Under the pieces are notes generated by a model that made no database searches, was not told the origin of the DNA, and saw only the letters and a list, made by a program, of their open reading frames with translations. From NCBI RefSeq assembly GCF_029581395.1, contig NZ_CP121113.1, positions 2,848,001 through 2,912,000 on the forward strand: a stretch of 64,000 bases of DNA, in the 5' to 3' direction. A program made the position numbers and the translations under genes. Every line of letters begins with the position of its first letter. The stretch's first letter is position 1. Below are positions 19,048-27,816 of this stretch, piece after piece. This stretch comes from Roseinatronobacter sp. S2. GTDB lineage: Bacteria; Pseudomonadota; Alphaproteobacteria; Rhodobacterales; Rhodobacteraceae.

Positions 19048-19535
19048 CCCATTCTGCACGGACGACGCCCCACCAGACCATCACCGCCCACAGCCGTGAT
19101 CTGGTCCGCCGGATAAACGCGCTGGGGGGCTATATGCCGCACGATCTGGTCGCCTTCGCCGCGCGGGTCTTTCCCGCAATGGTATTCTGGCAATCCGCGC
19201 GCACCAAGGTTGATGGGTTTTCGATCAAGGACTCGACCTATTTCCTGTTCGAGCATGTCTATGCGCTGCCCTTGATCCCGCATGCGCCTGCCGCAGTGCT
19301 TGCCACGCTCGCAGAACACATCTTGCCGATCCTGCTGATATTGGGGGTGTTTGCGCGGTTTTCGGCGCTGGGGTTGCTGATCATGACTGCCGTCATCCAG
19401 ATTTTTGTCTTTCCGGACGCATGGGTGACACACGGGCTTTGGGCGGCGGCCCTGTTGGTCACGGTGGCACAGGGACCGGGGCGGCTGTCGCTGGATTACC
19501 TGCTGAAACTTGACAGCGGCAAGGCAAAACCATAG
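19044..19535 (+). CDS. DoxX family membrane protein of the bufferin operon
   Basis: 163-residue inner-membrane protein with four hydrophobic helices and DoxX features ([43 protein letters not shown]). Overlaps bufC by the ATGA motif. DoxX members regularly close bufferin and related metal-stress operons; their role there, perhaps electron or thiol chemistry at the membrane, is not settled. Confidence 0.88.
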   Translation: MTHSARTTPHQTITAHSRDLVRRINALGGYMPHDLVAFAARVFPAMVFWQSARTKVDGFSIKDSTYFLFEHVYALPLIPHAPAAVLATLAEHILPILLILGVFARFSALGLLIMTAVIQIFVFPDAWVTHGLWAAALLVTVAQGPGRLSLDYLLKLDSGKAKP

Positions 19536-19684
19536 GCGCCCCACGCAAGGACGACTCAAGACCAAATGCCGCTTTTGTTGCCATGCACGGACACCGCCCT
19601 GATCGCAGCGCCCACCCTTTCCACCTTGCACCCCGCGCCGCAAGCTGATCATTTACCTGCAAAGCAAATTTCCGGGGCAGCAGC

Positions 19685-21133
19685 ATGTATGACGGCGCAT
19701 TCAACAGAATCGAGCGTGAGCTTCGCAATGAAGAAGGCGTGGCCAATGAGCTTGACTATGTTGAACAGACATCATGGGTTTTGTTCCTGAAATACCTGCA
19801 TGATCTGGAAGCCGAACGCCGCGACCGCGCTGAACTGGACAGCAAGGACTACGCCCCCATCATCACCGGCCGCTACACATGGGACCAATGGGCCGCGCCC
19901 AAGACCGATGGCAAGTTCGACCACAACCGCGCGCTGATCGGCGATGATCTGATCCGCTTCGTCAATGACCACCTTTTCCCCTACCTTGCCAGCTTCCGCG
20001 AAAGTGCAACCGGCCCGCGCACCATCGAATACAAGATCGGCGAGGTGTTTACCGAACTGCGCAACAAGTTCCGTTCGGGCTATATCCTGCGCGATGTGCT
20101 GGAAACCATTGATGAACTGGCCTTCAACACGCAAGCCCAGCGTCATGAGCTGTCCCAGCTTTACGAATCCCGCATCCGGCGCATGGGCAATGCGGGCCGC
20201 AATGGGGGTGAATACTACACCCCGCGCCCCCTGATCCGCGCCATGATCCGCGTGATCGCCCCCCGGATCGGCGAGAGCATCTATGACGGCGCCGTAGGGT
20301 CTGCGGGCTTTCTGTGCGAGGCTTATGACTACATGCGCCCCCGCGCCAGCAGCGCCAGTGAATGGCAGACCCTGCAAACAAGCACCTTTTTCGGGCAGGA
20401 AAAAAAGGGGCTGGCCTATATCATCGGGATCATGAACATGATCCTGCACGGGATCGAGACACCGAACCTGATCCATTCCAACACGCTGAATGAAAACGTG
20501 ATGGACATTCAGGAAAAGGACCGCTTTGACATCATCCTTGCCAATCCCCCCTTCGGCGGCGGAGAGCGGCGCGAGGTGCAGCAGAACTTCCCCATCCGCA
20601 CGGGCGAAACGGCTTACCTGTTCTTGCAGCATTTCATCCGCAAGCTGCGCGCGGGCGGGCGCGCGGCGGTGGTGATCAAGAACACGTTTTTATCCAACAC
20701 CGACAATGCCAGCGTTGCCCTGCGGCGCGAATTGCTGGACGCGGCGGAATTGCACACGATCCTTGATTGCCCGCAGGGCACGTTTCAGGGGGCGGGGGTG
20801 AAAACCGTGGTGCTGTTTTTCACCAAGGGGGCGGCGACGCGCAATATCTGGTTCTACCAGCTTGATCCGGGGCGCTCGCTTGGCAAGACCAACCCGCTGA
20901 ATGATGACGATCTGGCGGAATTTGTGGACCTGCAACGCAGCCACGCGCAGGGGCCGAAAAGCTGGATCGTGAACAGGGCCGATCTGGAAGATGCCACCTG
21001 CGATCTGTCGGTGAAAAACCCCAACGCGCCCGAAGCCGCAGCCCTGCGCGCGCCAGAGGCAATTATAGATGACATGCTGGCCCGCGATGCGGAGACAGCG
21101 GCGATCTTGCAGAACATTCGGGGGAGGCTGTGA
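19685..21133 (+). CDS. hsdM: Type I restriction-modification system, DNA methyltransferase subunit
   Basis: 482 residues. N-terminal HsdM helical domain, then a SAM-dependent N6-adenine methyltransferase: motif I is YDGAVGSAGFL near residue 199 (slightly unlike the usual DP.aGTGGFL) and the catalytic NPPFGG is near residue 288. With HsdS it methylates adenine in the bipartite target. First gene of a four-gene operon whose members overlap by 4 bp. Confidence 0.95.
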   Translation: MYDGAFNRIERELRNEEGVANELDYVEQTSWVLFLKYLHDLEAERRDRAELDSKDYAPIITGRYTWDQWAAPKTDGKFDHNRALIGDDLIRFVNDHLFPYLASFRESATGPRTIEYKIGEVFTELRNKFRSGYILRDVLETIDELAFNTQAQRHELSQLYESRIRRMGNAGRNGGEYYTPRPLIRAMIRVIAPRIGESIYDGAVGSAGFLCEAYDYMRPRASSASEWQTLQTSTFFGQEKKGLAYIIGIMNMILHGIETPNLIHSNTLNENVMDIQEKDRFDIILANPPFGGGERREVQQNFPIRTGETAYLFLQHFIRKLRAGGRAAVVIKNTFLSNTDNASVALRRELLDAAELHTILDCPQGTFQGAGVKTVVLFFTKGAATRNIWFYQLDPGRSLGKTNPLNDDDLAEFVDLQRSHAQGPKSWIVNRADLEDATCDLSVKNPNAPEAAALRAPEAIIDDMLARDAETAAILQNIRGRL

Positions 21134-22281
21134 GGGACTCTTGGCAGCGGGTCACGATCAAAGATATCGCTGTTGTAGATTGGGGGAACACCAGTCTGAC
21201 AAAAAAAGCATACGTCTCTAGCGGCCCTTTTTTGGGAGTTTCTGCCGCTGGATGCGATGGACGGATGGAGCATGCAGAGCACAAAAAAGACACTCCTGTC
21301 CTTTCCGCAATTGGTGCGCAATGTGGCCGGATGTTTCTCCCACAGGAAGACTTCACCGCAATTAAGAATACGATTACTTTAACGCCCATAGACGGCGTGA
21401 GTGATCCGGTGTTTCTTTACTATCTGCTGACCTTCGTAGAATTACCCCAGCGCGGCGCTGGACAACCTTTCATCTCAAAGGGCGATATTCAAAAATTCTC
21501 TGTCCCCCTCCCGCCGCTCGAAGAACAACGGCGGATTGTTGCGGTTCTGGATGAGGCGTTCGAAGGTCTGGCCCGCGCCCGCGCCCACACCGAAGCCAAC
21601 CTTAAGAACGCGCGGGAGTTGTTTGAGCGTCAGCTTGCCCATTATTTTGGCGATCCGCCGCGCGACTGGATCAGGCGCAAGCTTGGCAAGATCACAAGCA
21701 AAGTTGGTAGCGGCGCCACCCCAAAAGGCGGCGCAGGAGCGTATAAGGCAGACGGGATTTCGTTAATCCGCAGTTTGAATGTGCATGACAGGTGGTTCAG
21801 GCCAAAGGACCTCGCATTTATTGATGATGACCAAGCTGCAAAGCTGTCCAATGTGGTGGTCGAAGAACGCGATGTCCTTCTGAACATTACTGGGGCTTCG
21901 GTGGCGCGGTGCTGTGTCGCCCCTAGCGACTACCTGCCGGCGCGTGTCAATCAGCACGTTTCGATCATCAGACCAGATCAATCCGTGCTTTTGCCAGAGT
22001 TCTTGGCTTTCATGCTTACATCCCAACCCTACAAGGATGGCCTTCTGAAAACGGGCGCAGATAACGGGTCCACGCGGCAGGCACTGACAAAAGCACTGAT
22101 CCTTGATCTGGAAGTTTCCTTCCCTGCTGATATCTCTCAACAGATCCAGGCTGTTGACACCTTGCGCAAAGCCGAGGGTAAATCCCGCGAGCTTGCGCAA
22201 GCATATACTGCAAAACTCCAGGACCTCGACGACCTGCGCCAATCGCTCTTGCAGAAAGCCTTTGCGGGGGAATTGACATGA
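21130..22281 (+). CDS. hsdS: Type I restriction-modification system, specificity subunit
   Basis: 383 residues with two target-recognition domains (~1-130 and ~185-320) separated by conserved coiled-coil helices (PLPPLEEQRRIVAVLDEAFEGLARARAHTEANLKNA and the related C-terminal QAVDTLRKAEGKSRELAQAYTAKLQDLDDLRQSLLQKAF). Start is GTG overlapping the hsdM stop. Base composition of the TRDs is visibly more AT-rich than hsdM, as usual for swapped specificity domains. The target sequence cannot be read from the protein. Confidence 0.94.
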   Translation: MRDSWQRVTIKDIAVVDWGNTSLTKKAYVSSGPFLGVSAAGCDGRMEHAEHKKDTPVLSAIGAQCGRMFLPQEDFTAIKNTITLTPIDGVSDPVFLYYLLTFVELPQRGAGQPFISKGDIQKFSVPLPPLEEQRRIVAVLDEAFEGLARARAHTEANLKNARELFERQLAHYFGDPPRDWIRRKLGKITSKVGSGATPKGGAGAYKADGISLIRSLNVHDRWFRPKDLAFIDDDQAAKLSNVVVEERDVLLNITGASVARCCVAPSDYLPARVNQHVSIIRPDQSVLLPEFLAFMLTSQPYKDGLLKTGADNGSTRQALTKALILDLEVSFPADISQQIQAVDTLRKAEGKSRELAQAYTAKLQDLDDLRQSLLQKAFAGELT

Positions 22282-23021
22282 TTGATGAGAACTCCAAGCA
22301 TTTCATCTTTTTCAAAGAAAGCCTGAAGTATGAACTGCGCCCCAATGATCCCGGCGGAAAGCCTTGGAGCACGTTTACCAATGGACTGAGTGGTCTAGGG
22401 GATACAGTTCCCCGGTTCGATCCACCAAATAGGCGTATTGGTCGGGATGAAATCTTTCAGATCGCGCAAGAGCAGAATGTAGGCACTTTGGATGTCGCCG
22501 CTGCTGCCCTCTGCTGGGGCGGTATGCACATGCGCTATCATAAAGGCTTTTTCGAAGCAGCGGATTGTGGCTGGAAAACTATTGCACAGGGCATTCGTGA
22601 CGGCGAGTTGAGCAGAGACAAAGCTTACGAAGGTTTTCGAAAACTCCGTGAAAATGGGCATATGCCGGGTGTTGGCCCTGCGTTCTTTACGAAGTTGATA
22701 TATTTTCTGGGCCGGGAGAATGGGTCTGCCGACCATCTACAAGGTTATATCGTCGACCAGTGGACGGCTAGTTCAATAAACCTGTTGACCGGCAAACCGA
22801 TCATTCACCTCAATGTTTTGATGACACCCGGAAAGCAAGGAAATCCATCTCGTTACGTGTTTGGTGTTTCTGACGCCAATAGCGCAGCGGCATATGAAAA
22901 ATTTTGCTTTATTTTCGACAAGCTAATCTCAATGTGCAACCATAGTGCAGATGAGATTGATCATGCCTTGCAACGCCCGGGAACGTGGCGAAATTATGTG
23001 AGTAAGCACAGAAAACCATGA
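22278..23021 (+). CDS. OGG-fold DNA glycosylase-like protein embedded in the RM operon
   Basis: 247 residues. A helix-hairpin-helix element GVGPAFFTK (131-139) is followed by an acidic residue in YIVDQW (D160), the spatial logic of the HhH-GPD glycosylase site (Lys plus Asp). The sequence resembles the small '8-oxoguanine DNA glycosylase OGG fold' family. It overlaps both hsdS and hsdR by ATGA, so it is co-translated with the RM subunits. GC content is clearly lower than in hsdM and hsdR. Function in restriction is unknown: a nick-generating glycosylase, a modified-base sensor, or a passenger are all possible. Confidence 0.6.
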   Translation: MIDENSKHFIFFKESLKYELRPNDPGGKPWSTFTNGLSGLGDTVPRFDPPNRRIGRDEIFQIAQEQNVGTLDVAAAALCWGGMHMRYHKGFFEAADCGWKTIAQGIRDGELSRDKAYEGFRKLRENGHMPGVGPAFFTKLIYFLGRENGSADHLQGYIVDQWTASSINLLTGKPIIHLNVLMTPGKQGNPSRYVFGVSDANSAAAYEKFCFIFDKLISMCNHSADEIDHALQRPGTWRNYVSKHRKP

Positions 23022-25336
23022 CCCTGAGCACAGAAACCGAAGCCGACACCCGCGCCACCCGCATCGATCCTGTGCTGGCGCAGGCGGGCTGGGGCGCAGG
23101 GACTGTCCGGCGAGAGGTGATCTGCCCCGGCCGCATCCAGTCCTCTGGCACACGCGGGCGCGGGCTGACGGCGGATTATGTGCTGGTCCACAAAGGCCAG
23201 AAGCTTGGCGTGGTCGAAGCCAAGCGCGCGGGCCTGTCCCACCGCGAAGGCGTCGCGCAGGCCAAGGATTATGCCCAACGCCTTGGCGCGCGCTTCGCCT
23301 ATGCAACAAACGGGCTGGCATGGTATCAGATCGACATGGTGACAGGTGCCGAAGGCGAGATGGCCTTGCCCTTTCCCACCCCCCAGGCGCTGTGGGACCG
23401 CACCTTCGCCGACCGGAACGACTGGCGCGCGCGGTTCGGCGCTGTGCCTTTCGAAATTGACAGCGGCAAATGGGAGCCGCGCTATTACCAGCACAACGCC
23501 ATCACCGCCGCGCTGGATGCCGTGGCCAGGGGCAACCGCCGCATTCTGCTGACACTGGCCACGGGCACCGGCAAGACCTCGATTGCATTCCAGACGGCAT
23601 GGAAGCTGTTTCAGGCCAAGTGGAACCTGACGGGCAAGCCTGTGCGCCGCCCGCGCATCCTGTTTCTGGCAGATCGCAACATTCTGGCCAATCAGGCATA
23701 TAATTCGTTCAGCGCCTTCCCGTCCGATGCCATCACCCGCATTGATCCGGCCACGATCCGCAAGAATGACGGCAAGGTGCCCAAGAATGCCAGCCTGTTC
23801 TTCACCATCTTCCAGACGTTCATGACGGGTGAAGGCGAACCGGTCTTTCAGCAATATGACCCGGATTTTTTCGATTTCATCATCATCGACGAATGCCATC
23901 GCGGCGGTGCCAGGGATGAAAGTGAATGGCGCAGGCTGCTGGAATATTTCGAACCGGCCTGCCAGCTTGGCCTGACCGCCACGCCAAGGCGCAAACACAA
24001 CGCCGATACCTATGCCTATTTCGGCGAACCGGTTTATACCTACGCCCTGCGCGACGGAATCGAGGATGGCTTCCTGACACCCTTCAAGGTGCGCCAGATG
24101 GCCAGCACGATTGATGACTATGTTTTTGATGGCAGCGACACGCTGATCGAGGGCGAAGTCGAAGACGGCGAAAGCTTCACCGAATCCGATTTCAACACCC
24201 GCATCATTATTGATGAACGTGAACTAAGCCGCGTGCGCGAGTTCATGGGACAGATTGACCAGCGGCACAAAACGCTGGTCTTCTGCGCGACGCAGGATCA
24301 TGCCGCCCTGGTGCGTGATCTGATCAATCAGGTTAAGGACAGCGCCCATCCCGCCTATTGCGTGCGTGTAACCTCAGATGACGGAACCATAGGTGAGCAG
24401 CACCTGCGTGACTTTCAGGATAACGACAAGACCATTCCGACGGTTCTTACCACCTCGCAAAAGCTATCTACCGGTGTTGATGCGCGCAATGCGCGCAACA
24501 TCGTCCTGATGCGCCCGATCCGGTCAATGATCGAATTCAAGCAGATTATCGGGCGGGGCACGCGGGTCTATGAAGGCAAGGATTTCTTCACGATCTGGGA
24601 TTTCGTGAAGGCGCATGAAAACTTCAGCGATCCCGAATGGGATGGCGATCCCATCGATCCGGTGCCCCCATGTCCAGCGCCGAACGCGCCGCCAGACACA
24701 CCCGAACCGACTGATGATGATCCGCAGGGTGGTGATGGCGATGATGTGCCCAAACAGAAAATCCGAATCAAGCTTGGTGATGGCAAGATCAGATCCATCC
24801 GGTACCTTGCGACGACCACTTATTGGAGTCCGGAAGGGAAACCGATTTCAGCAAAAGAGTTCTTGGAACGGCTGCTGGGTGATCTTTCCGGGTTGATTGC
24901 AGATGAGGACCAGTTGCGTCAGGTCTGGAGCGACCCTGACAGTCGCGCAAAGTTCCTGCAACAGCTTGCAGATCGCGGCTATGATGATGACCGCTTTGAA
25001 GATATCCGGTGCCTGGTAGACGCGGCCGACAGTGATTTATTTGATGTTCTCGCCTATGTGCTTTTTACCCTTGAGCCGAAAACCCGTCATGACCGTGCTG
25101 ACGCAGTTCGCCAGCAAGACACACAGGCGGATGCACGCGAGGATATCAAGGCGCTGCTTATCACCATCCTCAACGCATATGAGGCCCATGGCGAGAAAGA
25201 GCTGGCAAGCGACAAGCTGGGCCAATTCCTGACGGCGCGATTTGGGAGTGTTGGAGAAGCCAAGGCGCAGCTGGGCGATCTGCCTCAGATCAAGAACGCG
25301 TTCAGAGCCATGCAAGAGAGGCTGTATTCGAACTGA
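23018..25336 (+). CDS. hsdR: Type I restriction-modification system, restriction/translocase subunit
   Basis: 772 residues of the EcoEI-like class. N-terminal PD-(D/E)xK nuclease (TADYVLVHKGQKLGVVEAK), superfamily 2 helicase with Walker A LATGTGKTS near residue 179 and DECHRGG near 290, helicase C-terminal motifs IGRGTRVYEGKDF, and a C-terminal EcoEI_R-like domain. It translocates and cuts DNA unmodified at the HsdS target. Last gene of the operon, ending 113 bp before the disrupted tRNA-Thr. Confidence 0.95.
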   Translation: MTLSTETEADTRATRIDPVLAQAGWGAGTVRREVICPGRIQSSGTRGRGLTADYVLVHKGQKLGVVEAKRAGLSHREGVAQAKDYAQRLGARFAYATNGLAWYQIDMVTGAEGEMALPFPTPQALWDRTFADRNDWRARFGAVPFEIDSGKWEPRYYQHNAITAALDAVARGNRRILLTLATGTGKTSIAFQTAWKLFQAKWNLTGKPVRRPRILFLADRNILANQAYNSFSAFPSDAITRIDPATIRKNDGKVPKNASLFFTIFQTFMTGEGEPVFQQYDPDFFDFIIIDECHRGGARDESEWRRLLEYFEPACQLGLTATPRRKHNADTYAYFGEPVYTYALRDGIEDGFLTPFKVRQMASTIDDYVFDGSDTLIEGEVEDGESFTESDFNTRIIIDERELSRVREFMGQIDQRHKTLVFCATQDHAALVRDLINQVKDSAHPAYCVRVTSDDGTIGEQHLRDFQDNDKTIPTVLTTSQKLSTGVDARNARNIVLMRPIRSMIEFKQIIGRGTRVYEGKDFFTIWDFVKAHENFSDPEWDGDPIDPVPPCPAPNAPPDTPEPTDDDPQGGDGDDVPKQKIRIKLGDGKIRSIRYLATTTYWSPEGKPISAKEFLERLLGDLSGLIADEDQLRQVWSDPDSRAKFLQQLADRGYDDDRFEDIRCLVDAADSDLFDVLAYVLFTLEPKTRHDRADAVRQQDTQADAREDIKALLITILNAYEAHGEKELASDKLGQFLTARFGSVGEAKAQLGDLPQIKNAFRAMQERLYSN

Positions 25337-25449
25337 GTCTCTCTTCACCAGCTCCACCTGGTGAGCGTCAAAGAGTGTATATTCACAGAGATGCGTTTAA
25401 TCTCAAAACGTGTTTATCTTATTCTTTTCAATTTATTAGAATAAAATAC

Positions 25450-25497
25450 TGGTGCCGCTGAAGGGACTCGAACCCCCGACCCCATCATTACGAATGA
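25450..25497 (-). tRNA. tRNA-Thr(CGT), 3' half, separated from its 5' half
   Basis: Minus strand: the end of the anticodon loop and stem, variable loop, T arm (GGGGG-TTCGAGT-CCCTT), acceptor strand CAGCGGC, discriminator A and encoded CCA. Its acceptor pairs with GCCGCTG at 39118-39124, 13.6 kb away. What lies upstream here (25498 onward) is element DNA with no D arm, so this half cannot fold into a tRNA by itself. Confidence 0.9.
25486..25497. other. Attachment site, hsdR side (att core)
   Basis: CATTACGAATGA is shared exactly with 39085-39096. On the minus strand it reads TCATTCGTAATG, spanning the anticodon stem-loop of tRNA-Thr(CGT). Crossover must lie within these 12 bp. Confidence 0.85.
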
Positions 25498-25556
25498 TCA
25501 GGACTGGCAGCTAAACCCATTGTAAAATAACGATTTTCTGTCGGCTCGACTGTGCG

Positions 25557-25574
25557 TTGCAAGAATGTTGCAAG
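25557..25574. promoter_or_regulatory. Paired TTGCAAG sites near the left attachment site
   Basis: TTGCAAG at 25557-25563 and 25568-25574, 11 bp apart (one helical turn), 60-77 bp inside the att core. The same word occurs in inverted orientation beside the other att site at 38952-38976. Candidates for integrase arm-type or excisionase binding sites. Confidence 0.45.
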
Positions 25575-25590
25575 GCCGAACGGCGCGCCA

Positions 25591-25851
25591 TCACTCTTGG
25601 ACTGGTGCGTGAGGGATACAGGTTGCGACGTTCTGCATACCGATCCGGCGCGTCATGAACGGTTCGCTCTCTGGGTAGCCGGATTGCTCTGAATTTGCCG
25701 CTGCCCAGTCACGCCAGCGGTTGAACGCTTCCGCGATCTCGCCCCTTGCCGCATCCTCGGCGTCAAGACAGTCTTGCAACGTGTCGAAGGTGAGCCCTGT
25801 CTTTACGGGTGCGCCACCCATAACCAAGATCACCAACATCCACTTCATCAA
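25591..25851 (-). CDS. Small hypothetical protein, hydrophobic N-terminus
   Basis: 86 residues starting MMKWMLVILVMGG, a short hydrophobic leader that could be a signal or anchor, followed by a charged helical body with two cysteines (LQDCLDAEDA, NVATCIPH). The pattern DTLQDCLDAEDAAR recalls small phage/host secreted proteins. It is not recognised. It lies between the left att site and the unknown partner of the Panacea gene and may be the end of that transcript. Confidence 0.5.
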   Translation of the reverse strand: MMKWMLVILVMGGAPVKTGLTFDTLQDCLDAEDAARGEIAEAFNRWRDWAAANSEQSGYPESEPFMTRRIGMQNVATCIPHAPVQE

Positions 25852-25869
25852 AACCGCCAGCCTTCAAGT

Positions 25870-26616
25870 TTACGGGTGATCGAAAAGGGGGCCGTCGGTG
25901 CCCGTCGGGCGGCGGCGCGCATCCCGCTCGCGTTCTTCACAGACGTCCCGCCACATCTCATAGGTTTCAGCGACCATCTGTTCCAATTCGTCGAGTGTGT
26001 AGAGGGTCACGCCATTGTCGGTGTAGAGTCGCGCCGCGCGCCGGTCTGCGTTCGGTTCATCGAACCGAACGATTGCGAGGCCAACTTCGGCAAAGTCTTC
26101 GTCGGCCGCCCGGATGCGCTCGTGCATCATCGAAAAAGCGAAACGCCGACCCTCCGCGCCCAAGCCTTTGCTCCGGCGCGGTTCAATGAAGATCGCATGA
26201 GGTTCATCGTCGATTGCAATAACCATCGACTGCCAGAACGTCACCTTACGGCCTGCGCCCATCGCAAGCGGGAAGAACTCATGTTTGCGTCCGATCACTC
26301 GCCCAGAGGTCGCGAAGTCATGTAGGCCGCGAGCAACGCGCTTGTTGTGGAAGCGCTCAACCTCGCTGCTACCTCGCTTGTCAATCAACGCCTCAATCGT
26401 CGCCCACGGCGTCGGCTCGGCTGAGCCGAAGTCGAGATCGGGTTGAATGTTGAATATGTCATCAAAACAGGATCGGAGCGGCTTGTAGGAGAATGGCGGG
26501 CGACCACCGCGCATTTGCTCTAGGCTTCTGCGCTTCATGTCTTTTGGCTGCGGGGCGATCCGCGCCAGGTCAATGTCAGGCAAAGGGCGTATCGTCACTA
26601 GGCGGTTCTCCGGCAC
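25870..26616 (-). CDS. Unknown protein overlapping a Panacea antitoxin; candidate toxin
   Basis: 248 residues, not recognised as a known toxin. It begins inside the antitoxin-like gene with a 41-bp overlap, so the pair is translationally linked, antitoxin first. The body mixes a basic N-terminal third (RGGRPPFSYKPLRS), a beta-rich centre (KVTFWQSMVIAIDDEPHAIFIEPRRSKG) and an acidic-helical C-terminus (LYTLDELEQMVAETYEMWRDVCEERERDARR). Position next to a Panacea protein is the only reason for proposing a toxin or phage-defence effector. Confidence 0.55.
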   Translation of the reverse strand: MPENRLVTIRPLPDIDLARIAPQPKDMKRRSLEQMRGGRPPFSYKPLRSCFDDIFNIQPDLDFGSAEPTPWATIEALIDKRGSSEVERFHNKRVARGLHDFATSGRVIGRKHEFFPLAMGAGRKVTFWQSMVIAIDDEPHAIFIEPRRSKGLGAEGRRFAFSMMHERIRAADEDFAEVGLAIVRFDEPNADRRAARLYTDNGVTLYTLDELEQMVAETYEMWRDVCEERERDARRRPTGTDGPLFDHP

Positions 26617-27124
26617 GAGGGGTAGCGTCCACGGACACCTTGTGGTGTCGGAATCGCTCCGAGATCACAGTATCCGGTATTCGCATCCCAAAAGCAACCT
26701 CTGTTCTTGCTTTGTTTACCACCGCATCCCACGGAGAGCCTTTCGCGTGGGACAGGTCAACAAGGCGTCCAGGTGACAACCTGCCGTAGCGCAAGACCAC
26801 CTCGGCAATCAGGCCCCTTACATCTTTGTCTGTCGGCAATGGCAGGTCGCGCGCCTTTCCCGTCAACGGGTCCTTCGCGACGGCGCGCATTGCAATGGAA
26901 TCTGATCCCGCCCCCTTGAAGGCTCGATAGACAGCCGGGTGGACAGGACCATACTGCCAAGCCTCAAAGTAGCCTGATACAAGCGGGCGCTTGTTCTGAG
27001 TCAAATAGATGCCATGAGCGAAGTAGAGCAGCTTTTGCAGGGCAAGGTTCGATATCCTGATGCCGTGCCGCTCAGCCTCATCAAGCATCAGGTTCGCGAT
27101 TGCCCTTGGATCATACGCACTCAT
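26576..27124 (-). CDS. Panacea (DUF4065/SocA-like) domain protein, probable antitoxin
   Basis: 182 residues. Family features: ANLMLDEAERHGIRISNLALQKLLYFAHGIYL at the N-terminus, FEAWQYGPVHPAVYRAFK in the middle and a C-terminal helix ending LSHAKGSPWDAVV. Panacea domains neutralise diverse toxins, several of which act on translation or tRNA. First gene of a two-gene unit whose second gene overlaps by 41 bp. A complete tRNA-Thr lies 85 bp upstream on the same strand. Confidence 0.85.
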   Translation of the reverse strand: MSAYDPRAIANLMLDEAERHGIRISNLALQKLLYFAHGIYLTQNKRPLVSGYFEAWQYGPVHPAVYRAFKGAGSDSIAMRAVAKDPLTGKARDLPLPTDKDVRGLIAEVVLRYGRLSPGRLVDLSHAKGSPWDAVVNKARTEVAFGMRIPDTVISERFRHHKVSVDATPRAGEPPSDDTPFA

Positions 27125-27208
27125 CGCCTCATGCCTGCCGCCTTCGCGTTCCGCTTTTGTTCGTCACAATGCCTCATCCCAAGGTGATTTGGCAATGGGT
27201 GATTTTGG

Positions 27209-27284
27209 TGGTGCCCCAAGACGGACTCGAACCGCCGACCACCTATTTACGAAACAGGTGCTCTACCAACTGAGCTATTGGGGC
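27209..27284 (-). tRNA. tRNA-Thr(CGT), complete copy carried by the element
   Basis: Folds fully: acceptor GCCCCAA/TTGGGGC, D arm GCTC..GAGC, anticodon arm CCTGT-TTCGTAA-ATAGG (anticodon CGT), T arm with TTCGAGT loop, discriminator A and encoded CCA; 76 nt. It has the same anticodon as the split chromosomal tRNA but a different acceptor stem, anticodon stem and T stem, so it is not a recent duplicate. A GTTTAAAC palindrome lies 11-18 bp upstream of its 5' end. Confidence 0.95.
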
Positions 27285-27348
27285 CCGCAACGTCGTTTAA
27301 ACAACGACCGCGCGAAGCGCAAGACCTGACACGACGCGCCCGAAGCCG

Positions 27349-27687
27349 AGTTGCGAGCGAGTCGCAACTGCTCGATGATGTTGCATGATCTTGGACGACC
27401 TCATCCTGACCGGCTTGACGGTCTGGGTCCTCTGGCTTGCGTTGTCGGATTGATACGCGGCCCAGGGCCTCGGTTTCCCGAGAGTGCCCGCCCTGGGCCG
27501 CGCTGCGCGTTCGAGAACGTACTGCCCTCATGGAGGCGAGACAGTAGGTTTCTACTGCTCGCATAATGCGCGACGGGGCTGCTTGGGATCAACTCATGAT
27601 TGAGGAGGAGCGCCACCGGAGGACCCTGGGATGGGCTGAATCCCCCGGTGGCTATAGGCGCAGGAAATCCACTTCTCACGCCTGCGC
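27349..27687. other. Non-coding stretch rich in perfect stem-loops
   Basis: No credible gene between the tRNA and 27868. Five perfect inverted repeats lie in series: arms 27349-27356/27362-27369 (8 bp), 27456-27467/27491-27502 (12 bp, with an inner CTCGG/CCGAG stem), 27542-27547/27552-27557 (6 bp, 4-nt loop), 27612-27619/27645-27652 (8 bp) and 27658-27664/27681-27687 (7 bp). Could be a structured RNA, packaging site or origin. Confidence 0.5.
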
Positions 27688-27816
27688 AACATGGGCGACC
27701 ATCTGCCTTGAATCAAGCGCCCGCCAAGGTCTCGCTCCAGCTAAGACACTGGGATCAGAAAGTTTTTTCGACCTTCCCACGCATCCCCGGTTGAGCAGAT
27801 CAGGAACGGATGCAAG

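Noticed and set aside
27401..27679. 92-codon minus-strand frame between the element tRNA and the plus-strand operon
   Set aside because: Covers several perfect stem-loops, lacks a ribosome site and shows no protein-like pattern; treated as non-coding.
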